64,000 nt of DNA from Phylloscopus collybita (lineage: Eukaryota > Chordata > Aves > Passeriformes > Phylloscopidae): positions 8,945,001-9,009,000 of the forward strand of contig JAJNNQ010000023.1 of the NCBI GenBank assembly GCA_027886175.1. The letters are read 5' to 3'. Positions 1 to 11,985 of the stretch are shown here, piece after piece. Position 1 is the stretch's first letter. Every line of letters begins with the position of its first letter. The notes below the pieces were generated by a model. The model saw only the letters and a list, made by a program, of their open reading frames with translations, searched no databases and was not told where the DNA came from. The translations under genes were made by a program, and so were the position numbers.

Positions 1-2183
1 GAGTGAACTGAAGTTCTTAGAGCAGTAGCAGGAAATTGGGCATGCTGTCATTTGCCTCCCGGCCCTGGAGTATGTAGGAGAAAAAGCTTCTGACAAAGAA
101 ACACTTTACAAAGAAATTTCCAGTTGGATACATCAAAGACCTGTGGATGCCTTTCCCTGTAACTCTCCTACTTCTGTGCAGTTTCTCTCATTTCACAGGG
201 TTGATATTGCATGCTGAGGAGAAAATGGAGCCAAGGCTTCAGGTACACAGCAGGTCAGGGCATGATGCATGAGGAAGTCAAATGGGAAAAAAACCCCAAA
301 TTTTAAAATCGTTTTGTTCTTATTTAAATTCAGCAATGGGTTGCTCAGAAATGGTTTGATAAAAGTAGGCAGTATAACCACTTAAAATAGTGCTGCAGGC
401 AGTAAATCTTGCATTGGCAGAGGTGGAATGGATGGAATCCAGTTCATTCAGCTCCTGTAATTCTGCAGGTATTGGAAGAAGTTCTGTGTTGTTATACCAA
501 TAAATCACATGCTGGGACTTCAATCTGGAGCATATCTCCAGTACTAAGCCTTATTGACTGAATATTTTAATTGGGGAAAAAAGGCATTTCCTGACATTAT
601 AGAAAACAGAAATATGCAGCAAAGATATTTTTCTGAGTATATTTACAAATGTAAATATATTCATAATATAAATATGAATGCATACATTTCCCAGTGTTGT
701 GAAGCAACATTCTTGGTTACACAGACTTTATACACAAGTCTCTCATAGAACATTGTAAAACAACACTTTCCATGTTCTTCTTGTTGGCTGTCACCTGACT
801 TACTAAAGGTAAACACTGGAAATGTTAGACAAGCTCTTATTCCTAGTAAAAAAAGTACATTTGTTTTCTTAGAATGAAACAATTACTGTCCTTGAGAGTG
901 GCCATTTTCTGCTGCAGTGTCTTTTCTGTAGGAACATGTTTTTCATTTATCCTTTTATTTTAACTGCTGTGAAACTGATCCTACAACCCCAGTAATGCAA
1001 ATTTTTGTAACAAAAGAAGGAATTAAATCCATCCAGTCCTGCTCTTACCAAAAGAACACTTCTGAATTGTTTTTACATATAACTGGAGCTTTGGGGTTTG
1101 ATTTTTTTTAATTGATTTTTTGGTTTGGTTTGGTTTTTTAATGTATGAGAACCAAGGGTATGGCCTTTATATTCCACTTTGTCTTTCTTGTGTGGTCCTT
1201 GCTCAGGCATTGAATAGTTGAAGTAGTGCCTAAATTGACAGGTTACCTGTTCAGAGCAGCTCCTGCTGGGATTTACATTAGGATCATATTTACCTCTTGG
1301 TGAACAGTATCATCCTCATCACACCCAACTGATTCTGAGTTCAGTGCACTCAGCTGAAAGATGTAAATAGGATGATCATGGGATGGGAGCAGTGATCACA
1401 AACCCAGCACTCAGTGTAGTGGAACATTGACTCCAGTTCCTGCTTCAATACCTCTGTTTCCATAATCAGTTATCCAAGAGAGCATTCTCTCACAGGGAAA
1501 GACAAAACCTGTTCTCACTTGAAAAGGTAAATGCAGAGTAGTTCCTCCAAATTTAATTAAACCAGTGCACCTGGAAAGTGGGTACAGACCTGGGCTTTAG
1601 GGACACTGTGTTAGGACATGGGAGAAGAGCCATTTGTCCTTTGTGGTGTTTATTATACCTACAATATTTTTCAGCATGTTCTTGTAATGAACTTATATTA
1701 CAAAATTAATCTTTGCACTGACTTGACTGTAAAAGCTGTGAATTTATTAGCAAGATTTTTTTTCAGGTGAAAAGAAGCTATTTCCTTTCCCAAGAACACA
1801 TTATTCCAGAAGGGAGAAGAGGCAGTGTGTTGCCCACACACAGTATGGCTCACATGCACACACCACTCACAAGGTGTGCAGTGTTCTCACCACAGACTCC
1901 AAACCTGTCTGTGTGTCTGTCCTTACTGAGCCCTGCTTGGGTTCTTTCCATTCACACAGAAGCTTTCCAGAAACTATAAAGCAGCTTAGCCTGCATGTCA
2001 AATGTAGGGTTTAAACCCTGCCCTAAACTGTGGGGTAGAAATCAGCACTGACGCCCTTTTATTGTGTGTGTAAAGGCTGTGGGAGCACATCCAGAACTTG
2101 GGCTAAAGGACATGTAAAAAAAATATTTTTTTACTTATTTTTTCTGCAAGAAGAGAAATTACTTAATTATGCTAAAATAGTAA
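1..2183. other. Gene-free flank
   Basis: AT-rich non-coding sequence with a T/G-rich (ggttt)-type stretch near 1095-1140. No exon, RNA gene or recognisable repeat seen. Confidence 0.7.
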
Positions 2184-2330
2184 TCATAGAGTTGCTTGGG
2201 TGGAAATTACCTTAAATACCCCCTCATTCCCACCCCCTACCCTGGGCAGGGACACCTTCCACTATCCCAGGCTGATCCAAGCCCCATCCAGCCCGGCCTT
2301 GGGCACTTCCAGGGTTCATGTTCTGAACAG
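2184..2330 (-). mobile_element. CR1 LINE fragment, antisense
   Basis: The + strand reads catagagttgcttgggtgga ... gggcagggacaccttccact, ccaggctgatccaagcccca, gcccggccttgggcacttcc, which is the reverse complement of the CR1 3' region. Short and truncated, with no coding capacity. Confidence 0.85.
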
Positions 2331-5300
2331 CTGAGTGTGTTTCTATGACATGATTCCACATTTGCTCAACTTCCTCTTGACCACCCTGTCTGCCTCCCTC
2401 AGGCTGTAACCAGTGAGATGGCCATGTTAATACCCTGCTGTGTTAATTGTCTGCAGCTCCAGTAATTAACAAGAAATGTCACCAGTCTGTATCAGGAATC
2501 TCATACAAAAGCATTCTCTTTATTACATTGGGAAGTGGAACCTCCAGTCCAGGTTCTGGCTGTCTGAAGACTCCACATTTTATATTTCAAAATCTTACAG
2601 TTACCAAGAAAAAGACAATTTTATGTTTGAAGGTGTCCTAATGATGGTTACTACTCCAGACTCCACCTGGAAATCCTTGTTTTGGGATGGGTAAGCCTCT
2701 TTTGGGTTGCTGATAGCATTTCTTGTTGTTTTTTAGCCATGTGACACAGACAACGTCCTGGATCCATCCCGTCACGAGCGCACTGAGCTTGCTTTGCCCA
2801 GAGGAGGAGGAGGATGGGATCAGACACCTTCCTGGGCCCAAGAGCTGAGGACAGCTGTGGACAGAGACTAGTTTGTCTGGTTTTAGTCCCTTAGTGAGAA
2901 GATGCACAGGTTTTAATCGACCTATTTCCTAGTGTGATGTAGTAGTACCTGGTGCCATTTCTCCCCATCAAGCTGGAGGAAGTTCTGCTGATTTTGAGAT
3001 GGGTTTGTTGATGTGTGCCACAAAGGATGCAGGTGCCACAGGAGTCCTTAATCTGCCCTATTTTGGTGTGCCAGGGATCAGTCTCACCTTAGGGTCCAGT
3101 CCACTCTTTTCATGATTTCCCCACAGACCTGAAGCTGAGTTTTCCAGGTCAGCTGAAATTTTCACAGCCTTAAGCAACATGAGATTTAAGATGGGACCAC
3201 TGGTGGTAGATTCCAGCTGATGGTTGACTGAGAGATGCAAAATGAGCTGGGGTTTTTGAACCAGTGCTAGTGAGAATAATGTAGATGACTTGACTGAAAA
3301 TTCTAATTTCTATGGAAGAAATCTGCAAATAAGTTTTGCTATAGAAATTTAGTGATTTATTACAAATATTGGAACCCTGATTTTTTTAAACAAATGCTTA
3401 TTAAGATTGGTTGTTGAGCTTTAGAAAAATGTGTCAAATGTAACAAATAAGTTGTCAAGTAAAAAGAAAGTTTTCAGAGAGGACATCATACTTTGACAAC
3501 AATATGAGGCAATATGAAAATTATTCTACTTTTGTACTCTGCTGAACGGATACAGACACACATCAAATACTTCAGTGGAAGCTGTGAAGTTTCAAGTACA
3601 ATGAAACCTGTGAAACCACCTCCAGGATCAGCAGAAATCAGTCACCTCCTCAGAACTGGTCTTTTAAGTAGAACAAAATCATTTTGTACACATCGGTGAT
3701 GTTTTAAAGAGGATAAAGAAAATGATGGGGGGTGCTAGTGCAAGTTAATGAACAGGTTTCTGTGTGCCTCAGTAGCACAGGCTATTTTAAATCTCATTAT
3801 TCACAGCACAATGTCTGATGTCAGCTTTGTCAAATGTATGATTCTGTGCTACTTTTTTTCTGGAGGCTCTTTGTGTGTGTGTTGTGTATATAATGGTGGG
3901 TGTTACCAATGAATGAGACAGACCTGAACCTGCAGAAGCAGTGATGGATATGCCAAAGGAAGTCTCTATCTCTGCCTCAGTCCAGGAGGGAGAAGGTGAT
4001 TGTGGCAGTGTGAGGAAGGCACAGGCTGCAATCCCATTTTTTGAGGTCTGTCTTCAGCAGGTGTGGCATTGGAGCTAAGAAGCCTTGTCCTCTGAGGAAC
4101 AAATATCAAAACCAGACTCACTGGCAGTTCTGGTGCCTCGACCATGCTCTCTGTCCTCAGCAGTGCAGAGCTGTGCCAGGTCAGGCTCACTGGAACGCTT
4201 GATCCTTTTGAACCAAAATAATTCACATTTTTTTGAAATCCAAGTCAGGCCTCTGAATAGCAGCTCAGTAATCTCCTGCACTTGGCCTGAGAGCTGGAGA
4301 GCACATCACCAAATGTTCTCCTGAAGCTCACAAAAGAGACCTTTACAGACTTTGCAGGAAGTAGATGTCAGGGTAAATTGAATAAGCAAATAGGAAAAAT
4401 GTGTTTTGTACTTTTAACTAGGTCAGACCCAAATTATCTGTGAATCTACACAGGTGGTGTGGATTAGGGAAAAAAAGCTTGCTCAGCAAACCCACAGTAA
4501 CTTACATTTCTAAGAAAACTCCTCCCAGCAATAACATATGAATGATTTAGCCATATTTGCTCCAATGGCTCCTGTGTGCTCCACAGCCTCCTTTGTGCTC
4601 CTGGAGAGCTCAGGTCAAAGGGACAGAGCATGTGCTTCCATTTCAGGCTTGGACACTCCAGAAGCATTTTTATTTAAATCCCTTTTCTCAGAATGGCACA
4701 GACTCATGACCTACAGATGATATGTGATGTTCTGAATTCCTTGTGGTATTTGCTGTAGCCAGAGTAGTATTTTGGATGCTTTATGACAGCACTTTCTGTT
4801 CATACTTCAGTGATATCCAGCCTGCACACAGCTTCCAGCTCCCCAGCTCTGCTCAGGAGAGGTTTGAGCCACCACTTGCCTCTTGCTGCCTGGATTCGTT
4901 CTGCATGTGGCTGTGTGTCAGCCAGCTGGGTGCTCCAAAGGGGAACAGCTATTTAAGGATGGAGACTGTGGCTCAGGCAGGCTCTGCACGAGCAGGGGCT
5001 CCATGGAGAGCAGCTCAAAGCTGTCCTGTTGGATCAGCTACAGGGGCACAGCTCTGCACATGCTGCCCTTCCTAGGCGTGCAGCCTGCTGTGCAGGGGGA
5101 CAATCTGCCTGCTCCTCTCACTGCCACCTCCCACAGACCTGAGTGTGGCACAAACCTGGAGCCTCTTCCTCTCTCTCTCTTAGAAACTTGCCTAGAAATT
5201 CAAGATGTTAGAAATAGATCTCTGCATCTCTTCAGCTGCTCCAGTGAGTGTTTCCCTCCTCAGATAACCCACCAGCTCACATTTTCTGGGGTTGAGAATG

Positions 5301-6212
5301 CATTTTCTTACCTACAATCTCCAAATGTTCCAATCTATTTTTGTACACTGGCATACTTGTTTCCTAGGTTATTTCTCTTAATCTCCCCTTGTCTCTTCCT
5401 TTCTGTGAAACAGTTTTGTGAAAATTATTTTGCTTAAGCTGAACTGTGTATACTGAGAAAATGGTTCTAGCATAACTTGGAACAGAATTTATAAAGAGCA
5501 GTTGTCAACATATGAAACACTGTAAACAGCAAATTTTCATTTTTATTCCTGAATTTAATAAATTAAGTGGAAAAGATACTGAAGTGTATGTTATAGCCTT
5601 TAAATTAATAAAACTACACCTTTATATTGGAATGAATCTGTCCCACATAACATTCTCCATCTGTTGAAATGCCTCTTGTAATTTTAGGAATGGTTTTGTT
5701 CATTTATTTAAGTCTCTTTCTAACACTCAGGAGGTGCCTGGTGCCACTGAGGTAAGGAAAGGAAAATCCTTTAAGAAAAATATTTGTGGTTGTGGAACAG
5801 GCTGGGCTGTGCAGGACTGACTGTGGGCAAGGCTCTCCAGGAGCCCTAGAAATGCTGCTCTGGCTTGGCTTGTGAAATGTTTCATTTTCTGGGAACTGAT
5901 GGGATTCTTAACCCTGAGCTCAAGACACACAGGACTCCAAACTAAGCTCCAAAATTCAGTGGTCTTTTTGCAAGTGCTGCTCTAAGTGACTTCTGTGTGG
6001 CTCTATTTTAAGTCAGCAGCAAAAATTAAGCCAGCTCAGAGCCTTTGTTCAGTTCTGTGCTTGTGGTCCTTGTGTGCAACCAACACTCCCCACGCCAAGG
6101 AGCAGCAGCCTGCAGGGAGTGAGCCCAGTGACACCAGTTCAGACTGGCACCTGTCAGCCCAGGCACTGGGGCCAGCTTTGCAGAGATGTTTAGCAGCTTA
6201 AACATGTTCGTG
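2331..6212. other. Gene-free flank
   Basis: Non-coding. Open frames here are short, and none resembles a known protein. 4.74-5.2 kb is somewhat GC-richer but no exon could be supported. Confidence 0.7.
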
Positions 6213-6300
6213 GAGTTAATGGGAATTAGGCACCTAACCTACTTAGATGCTGCTATAAATGCTGCTAGGCATGTTTAGGTACCTAAATACCTTAGTAAAT
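6213..6300. repeat. Possible ancient amniote inverted-repeat element
   Basis: Contains gagttaatgggaattaggca-cctaacc and, inverted, atgtttaggtacctaaatac-ctt. The ttaggNNcctaa palindromes and the phrase order resemble an old MITE-like repeat common in turtles and crocodiles, as I remember it. Short and degenerate. Confidence 0.35.
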
Positions 6301-7798
6301 CTTTCTCTTGGCTGCTTGCAGCGATAGTGTACCAAAAATCAAATACCAGTGACTAAAGCCTCACCTTTGTCCTCTGTAACCAGCTTTGCCTTTCCCTAGG
6401 GATTCTTTTCATGTAACACTAAAAATATCAGCCAGCTCACAGGTTGTACCATCCAGTCTCTGCTCATATTTTCTGGTGGCTTGATTATTTATTGCTCATT
6501 CTAGATTTTTTCCACAAATAGTGGCTGAGGTTGGCGTGGATTTAATAGGTTGGTATTTTCACAACACTCATTTAAGGTATTTATTACAAGATAATATTGA
6601 ATTCTCTTCCCACAAAGATGAAATGAGTTTTGTATCGTTCATCAATAGAGTTGAAAAAAAATGGCATGGGCCAAAGATCTGTTAAAAATACAGCCTCATG
6701 TTTCCCAATAGGAAGCTGGGAAGTCGAAATCTGATAACCAATGCTGATTCTGTCCCCGTGGTACAGTATCAGTCAAACCCAAACTAATTAAAACTATCAT
6801 TTAAAGAGAGTGGATAAAAAAATCTTTATCCTGCTGGCTCCCAGGTATGTTTTGGGAGGGTGGCTTGTCCCCTGCAAAGTCTGGCCCTAAAGCCACAAGG
6901 CCATGTTTGATCTGATGTCCATGATCAGAATCTCTATTTACAACTTCCAGGATTAGCTGAGGTTAAGTATGGGCAGGGTTAACTGCTGTCTAAGGATATT
7001 TCCTTGCCTGTACCTTGCAGCTCAGGAATTCTCAGCACACCAGCCAGGACAGTGATGTGTTTGGTGCTGACAATGGCGCACAAGACTCCAGAGGATATAG
7101 TCCAGCATTTTTCCAAGGCACACACTGAAGTGCAGCTACACATGAACCTTATTATTCACTGAGGGCTCCAATAAGGAAGGTTGCTGAAAGGATCCCTCAT
7201 CCTGATGAGGAAGAATCCAGTTTCTCCAGCCAGACACTATGGGGAATTTTGGTTTCATTGTTAGGCTTCTTGGGTAAAAGCAAACCATGGCAAATCAGTA
7301 GTTTTGCTGCTGTTTCAGATAAGTCACTATTTCACCCTGACCCCCAAAAGCTACACTCTGATCAGAAATGTCGTGATCTCCTCTCAAGTACCCTGCCTGT
7401 CAGCTACCCACAGGCAGTATTTCCCTGTGGTCCAATTATTATTATTATCATCAAGAACTACCCTTGCTCTTGTATGTGAAGAGAACTCATTAAAACGTGA
7501 TTGAAATGGAAAAAGAAATAAAATTATGTTTCTTGCCTGAAATAGAAATAATAACAGTACTTATATGGGGAAGAGAAAGAATCCTAGGAAAGCAAAACAT
7601 TGGGGTTCCTGCTGATGTTTTCATTTTTGCTCCAAAGGCTGGTAATACATCCCTGTTCCTTTCCAGCCCCACTGTTCCTGAGAACAGCAGGAGCACAGGG
7701 TTCTCCAGGGATGGGGGAGATCTCAGGCCCTGGCTGAGCTGCAGATTTTAATCTCCAGACTGAGCCACTGGGGACCCATCGTTAGGGACTGTAATTAG
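6301..7798. other. Gene-free flank
   Basis: Non-coding sequence with a short ATT-repeat near 7436-7451. Nothing else recognised. Confidence 0.7.
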
Positions 7799-7802
7799 TC
7801 AC

Positions 7803-8153
7803 TGTGGGGGTTAGGTGTTCCAGGCTGTTACGTGCGGTCGTAGGTTGGAGACAGATTCCCAACTCCAGTCACCGACGGTCATGAGACAAAGGTTTTATTG
7901 TTGGGAACCCTCTCATGTAGGGGGTTCAGCACAGCTCCTTGGCCAGTGATACTTCTGCATTCTGGATTGAAAGTGATTGGCTGAGGCCCTGTTTGAGTTC
8001 AAATCTGTCCCATCATTGCTCACCCAGGGACTCGTTCCACTTCGTTTCTAGAGCAAGCCAGGCTAGCCCAATTGGGTTTGTGTTACGGCTGGATTTATCT
8101 TGTCCAGCTACAGACCGGCTGTGCTGTGACACCAAGCTAAAGACAACTGCTCA
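7803..8153 (-). mobile_element. Solo LTR of an endogenous retrovirus
   Basis: A 351-bp segment that starts TG and ends CA, flanked on both sides by TCAC (7799-7802 and 8154-8157), a perfect 4-bp target-site duplication. On the minus strand it carries a poly(A) signal (TTTATT on +, 7894-7899) about 90 bp before its 3' end CCCCCACA, as expected of an R-U5 region. No internal viral sequence remains, so it is a solo LTR formed by recombination between LTRs (inference). A 4-bp duplication is typical of gammaretrovirus-like (class I) elements. Composition differs from the flanks, with several CpGs, which suggests a fairly young insertion. Confidence 0.75.
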
Positions 8154-8157
8154 TCAC

Positions 8158-9520
8158 TGATGGCATGGCATGAGCAGGAGCAGAGAGGCCCAGTAAGAAC
8201 CTGCCTGGCACTCTCAGACCATATTACTCCTTCAATTAAACAGAACTGTTGTAAAGATACAGAGGATCAGGAAATAACCCTAATTGTTGAAGTATGGTTG
8301 TCTTGTTACTTGGCTAATTGAAAGATGCAATCAAAAGGAATCATTTTGGTATGAACTGAAAATGTGTAAATGTAACTAATCTCTCACTCCTTTCTCTGCT
8401 CAGCTTTGGTAATACACTCCAGTTCCTTGAGCCTAAATTCTCTGTGGATATGCTTAACCCATTCTGGCTGCAGATGCTGAAGCAGCAGTTCTGCAGCTCT
8501 GCTGTTTCTAGTAACCACTTAGAGTCCTGCAGAGAATGATACAAAAGCCAAAAGTGAAATCAATAGTAAATGTTCACTAACAGGAAAACTCCTGTGGCTG
8601 GCTGAGGATAACAGAAAAGTATTTTACTGCTGTGCTCAGAGGTTGTTTGGTACAAAACCCTGAAGTCCCTTTCAGACCAGGTTTGTTATTGTTGCTTGTC
8701 CCAATGTTTTGGATACACAATTTAACGCACTTACAGGAGCCGGAGGAAAAGGCCTTGGTAATTTCGCCACATTCATAAAAATGCAAGTTCTCATTTATAA
8801 GAAAACTCAGTAGCCATCATGACTGAAGTTTTGAACAGCACCAGTGGCTGCTTCCAGGGGGCTGTTCTGGGTCAGGGACACTTGCCTGGAGCATGGGGGG
8901 AAATTAGCAATTCAGCTTCTGATGTGGCTGAGGGAAATTACAGCTCTCCAGGTAAGGAGGAGGACTGAATTCCTTTTTCTTTTTTGCTATAGCCAGAAGG
9001 GAAAGGCAAGCCAAGGGCTCTGGGGCTGGAGTGAGGACAGGGGCACTCTGCCAGAGGCATCACCACCTCCCTGAGCTTGGGACCTGGATCCTAGGGAGTG
9101 TTACCAAGGGAGCTCTTTCTTGCTCTGAAAACTTTTAGCTCATTGTAGTGGAAAGCCCTCAATCCAAAAACCAGTGTGCTCTGCAAAGGCACCAACAAGC
9201 TGCAGCTGCAGGCAGGGAGCTGAACGAGCAGAGACATGCACAGCAGGCTGTAATTCCTTGTGGAAGCCAAGGCCACGGCTCAGCCTCCTCCCTCTGTGCC
9301 CACTGCATCCAGAAATTGTTCTTGGATCCATCCATCTACAGCTTTCCTGCCCTACCCAGTTCTGATTGTGATCCCTCCCCTGGAGCAGTGCTCAACTCAC
9401 CCTCCCTGTCACTACCACGTTTTCAAGGGGAGGACTGCAGCTCTGACAGCTCTCAAGTGGGTAAATTGAGTTTGCAGTAATCCCAAATACCTGAGAGATT
9501 GAAGCACAGCTCTGCCATGG
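8158..9520. other. Gene-free flank
   Basis: Non-coding. No exon or repeat family recognised. Confidence 0.7.
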
Positions 9521-9678
9521 AGGCTGAGGGCTTTAAAAGCAGAGAGGCACAGGCACTCGGATGGATGTACGTGCTTCATGTCATGTGTTTCTGCCAGGGC
9601 TGGAGCCTAATTGGATTTCACAAATGTGACTTCTGTGCCTCTTGATCACAAAACCAAATTAAACCTCAAGAAGTTTTG

Positions 9679-9729
9679 AATAAATCCATACCTGAAGGTT
9701 TGCCTAAAAAAAAAAAAAAAAAAAAAAAA
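9679..9729 (+). other. AATAAA followed by A24: possible retroposed 3' end
   Basis: AATAAA at 9679-9684, then 21 bp, then 24 uninterrupted A (9706-9729), the spacing of a polyadenylated mRNA end. The sequence upstream is not recognised as any gene, and no clear target duplication was found. It is either a processed retrocopy tail or a chance A-run. Confidence 0.35.
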
Positions 9730-9944
9730 GTCTTATAAGTCTTATTCCAGCTCCTCCTCTGCCTCAACAGGGGAACAAAATGAAAACTTCAGAGCTATTG
9801 CTTTAAAACAAATAAGAGAAGCACAGCCAGCAGATCTGAATTCCTGGGTGCACTGAATAAAATCAGTCATGTGATAATGATGGGATTTTCTAGAACACCT
9901 TTTAGGCATGCAATTTCTGCATTAAATCTATTCAGATGTCCCTA

Positions 9945-9990
9945 GAACATCTGCTTCTTCTATAAAATGGGAGTAACAGCCACTTTTTAC
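9945..9990 (-). mobile_element. Possible MIR/L2 remnant
   Basis: cttctataaaatgggagtaa-cagcca resembles the reverse of the MIR/L2 segment 'ccccattttacaga'. Very short. Confidence 0.3.
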
Positions 9991-10171
9991 AGTGTACTGA
10001 CAGCTACAGATAAAAGCCTGGTAATTGCTAGCAGGAACTACTGCCTAACCGGAGATTTTCTTCAAAGTTAACCTGCCAAGATTTTTAAGACTATTGCACA
10101 TTATAGCCCTGTGCCAGTTCACACAATTTTGGGAGGTGGGGTGCGTGTTAAAATTGTAGTTAACAGTGGGA

Positions 10172-10560
10172 TTCAAACAGATTCCAGCCTCCCTTGAAGG
10201 CAGATCAGACGCGGCTGATGCCTGGAGCCGCGGCAGCAGAGGGAGCAGAGCAAATCCCCAGATTTGCTGTTAATGTGACCTAAAATCAGTGGGAGCTGCT
10301 TTAGCACGTGGATGCCATGGGCTGCTCTGCCTCCCTTAGGGAGACACCGGAACACCTGCTAAAACCCCGGGCAGCCCCGACATTTATAGGAGCCATTTAT
10401 AGGCACTGCCCGGGAAGATCCACAGCTCCGCAGCAACGCGGCCCTGGCTGCTTTTCATCTCCTCCCTCTCTGCCTATGTTTATTCATGAGTCAGGGTGCA
10501 GGGAAGATGAAAAGGCTGCAGGCAGACTTCTCCCCGGAGTCTGCATTTGAAATGGTACCT
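10172..10560. promoter_or_regulatory. GC-richer candidate regulatory element with inverted and direct repeats
   Basis: CCCGGGCAG (10366-10374) and its exact inverted partner CTGCCCGGG (10406-10414) flank two identical copies of CATTTATAGG (10381-10390, 10394-10403); on the minus strand these read as tandem TATAAATG. An AP-1 site TGAGTCA is at 10487-10493. It stands out from the AT-rich surroundings. Function is unproven. Confidence 0.3.
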
Positions 10561-10596
10561 CATTTCCAGGGAAGCCTCACTTGTGCTCCCCACAAG

Positions 10597-10700
10597 GTTG
10601 ATCCTCATGGGAACGCCATCATGCAGCTCTCAAGGCAGGCAAACATTATCGTCCATACACTGAGGCACAAAAATTCAGAAAACCTCATCTGCTTTGGTGA
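10597..10700 (+). mobile_element. MIR SINE remnant
   Basis: tgatcctcatgggaacgcca ... aggcaggcaaacattatcgt ... cactgaggcacaaaaattca follows the MIR order 'aatcctcacaacaacc ... gaggtaggtattattatcc ... aactgaggcacagag'. Old and degenerate. Confidence 0.5.
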
Positions 10701-11884
10701 CATCCAGAGCTGGAGTAAGATTTTACTGCTCCTAAAAAACCCAATATTGGGATGGATTAGCCCAGTGTCAGGCTATCCCTCTGGTCTTCACGGCAGCCAT
10801 TTGAACAGCTGTAAAACAGCACCTAAAAACCAGAGGACTGTTGGCACACAGGGCTCGAGCAGAGCAAGTTCTGCTGCAGAAAACCCAGCTGAGATCTTTC
10901 TTTGTAAAAGGGAATAGCAGCTAGTGAACAGAAAAAAAAAGAAATCCATGCCTGAATGAAAGGAAAGTGACATTAGGGACGACTTCGGAGCTCAGAATAG
11001 CTCCTGCCATCCTCTGCCACAGCCTCACTCCATGAGCCAGGAAGAGGCTGCCAGGGTGCTCAATTCTTGTAGGCAGTCCTCTGCCTGGAGCACCTGCAAC
11101 AAAAATCAGCCTGATTTTTGTAATTTTGAGGGGAAGTGTTAAAAATATTGAAAAGAAACCACATCTCCTGTTAACTATTATAAAGCTGGAAAGCCTTTGT
11201 AGAGATTACTCAAGAGCAAATAATCTTAGCATAACAAAGCCTCTGACTGATTTCCAAAGGACCTCAGTGCAACTCTTAAGTAAATCAGTCTCACCTACTC
11301 ACAACACAGAGCAATCAAGGTGTTTTCTTGCAGGACAGCATCGCAGTGTCCCTGTCCCAGGGTGGACCCCCACCAGCCACATTCATCGGTTGTTCCAAGG
11401 TGCTGAGGGTGGCTCAGCTCTCAACAACCACCAGCACCTGTCAGGATCAAACCCCCAAATCCAGCTGGGATCTAAGCAGTTTGGCTTTCCTATGAGGAGC
11501 AATTTTAAGAGGTTTTGTCCAGAATCTGCAATAACTGAGGTCGATGCTGACGCTGTTACTGAGCAGACACTGCTGAGCAGCCTCTGAGCAGCTCAGTGAA
11601 GGGGCTTGAGAGATGGAGGATCTTCATCCAAAAAGGATGTTACTGTGAGGTTCAGAGAAATCTAATGTACTGCTGTAAGACTTCGTACTGGAAACAATTA
11701 CCTGCCTGCTGTGTACAACAGGTTTGCAACCTGTCATAGTCATAACACACCTTGTTACCTTATATATCTAAGAAATCACACAGTTAACTCTGGCAAATAC
11801 TCACCTGGCATACAGGTATTACCCTCTTAAGATCCCCCTACCTGATCCTACAGGAAAGATGGATAAAGAGAGAGAGAGACAACA

Positions 11885-11985
11885 CTGATAAAAACTCAGT
11901 GACTTGTCCGAGGTCATGCAGCAGGTGGTGGAAGGGGCTGGAGAGCTGAGGTCACCAGCCTGGTGCTTCTGCACCAGCCCGCACT
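11885..11985 (+). mobile_element. MIR SINE remnant
   Basis: ctcagtgacttgtccgaggt-catgcagcaggtggtgg ... ctgaggtcaccagcctggtg matches the conserved MIR core 'aagtgacttgcccaaggtcacacagc'. It lies 1.2 kb from another MIR-like piece with the same orientation. Confidence 0.6.
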
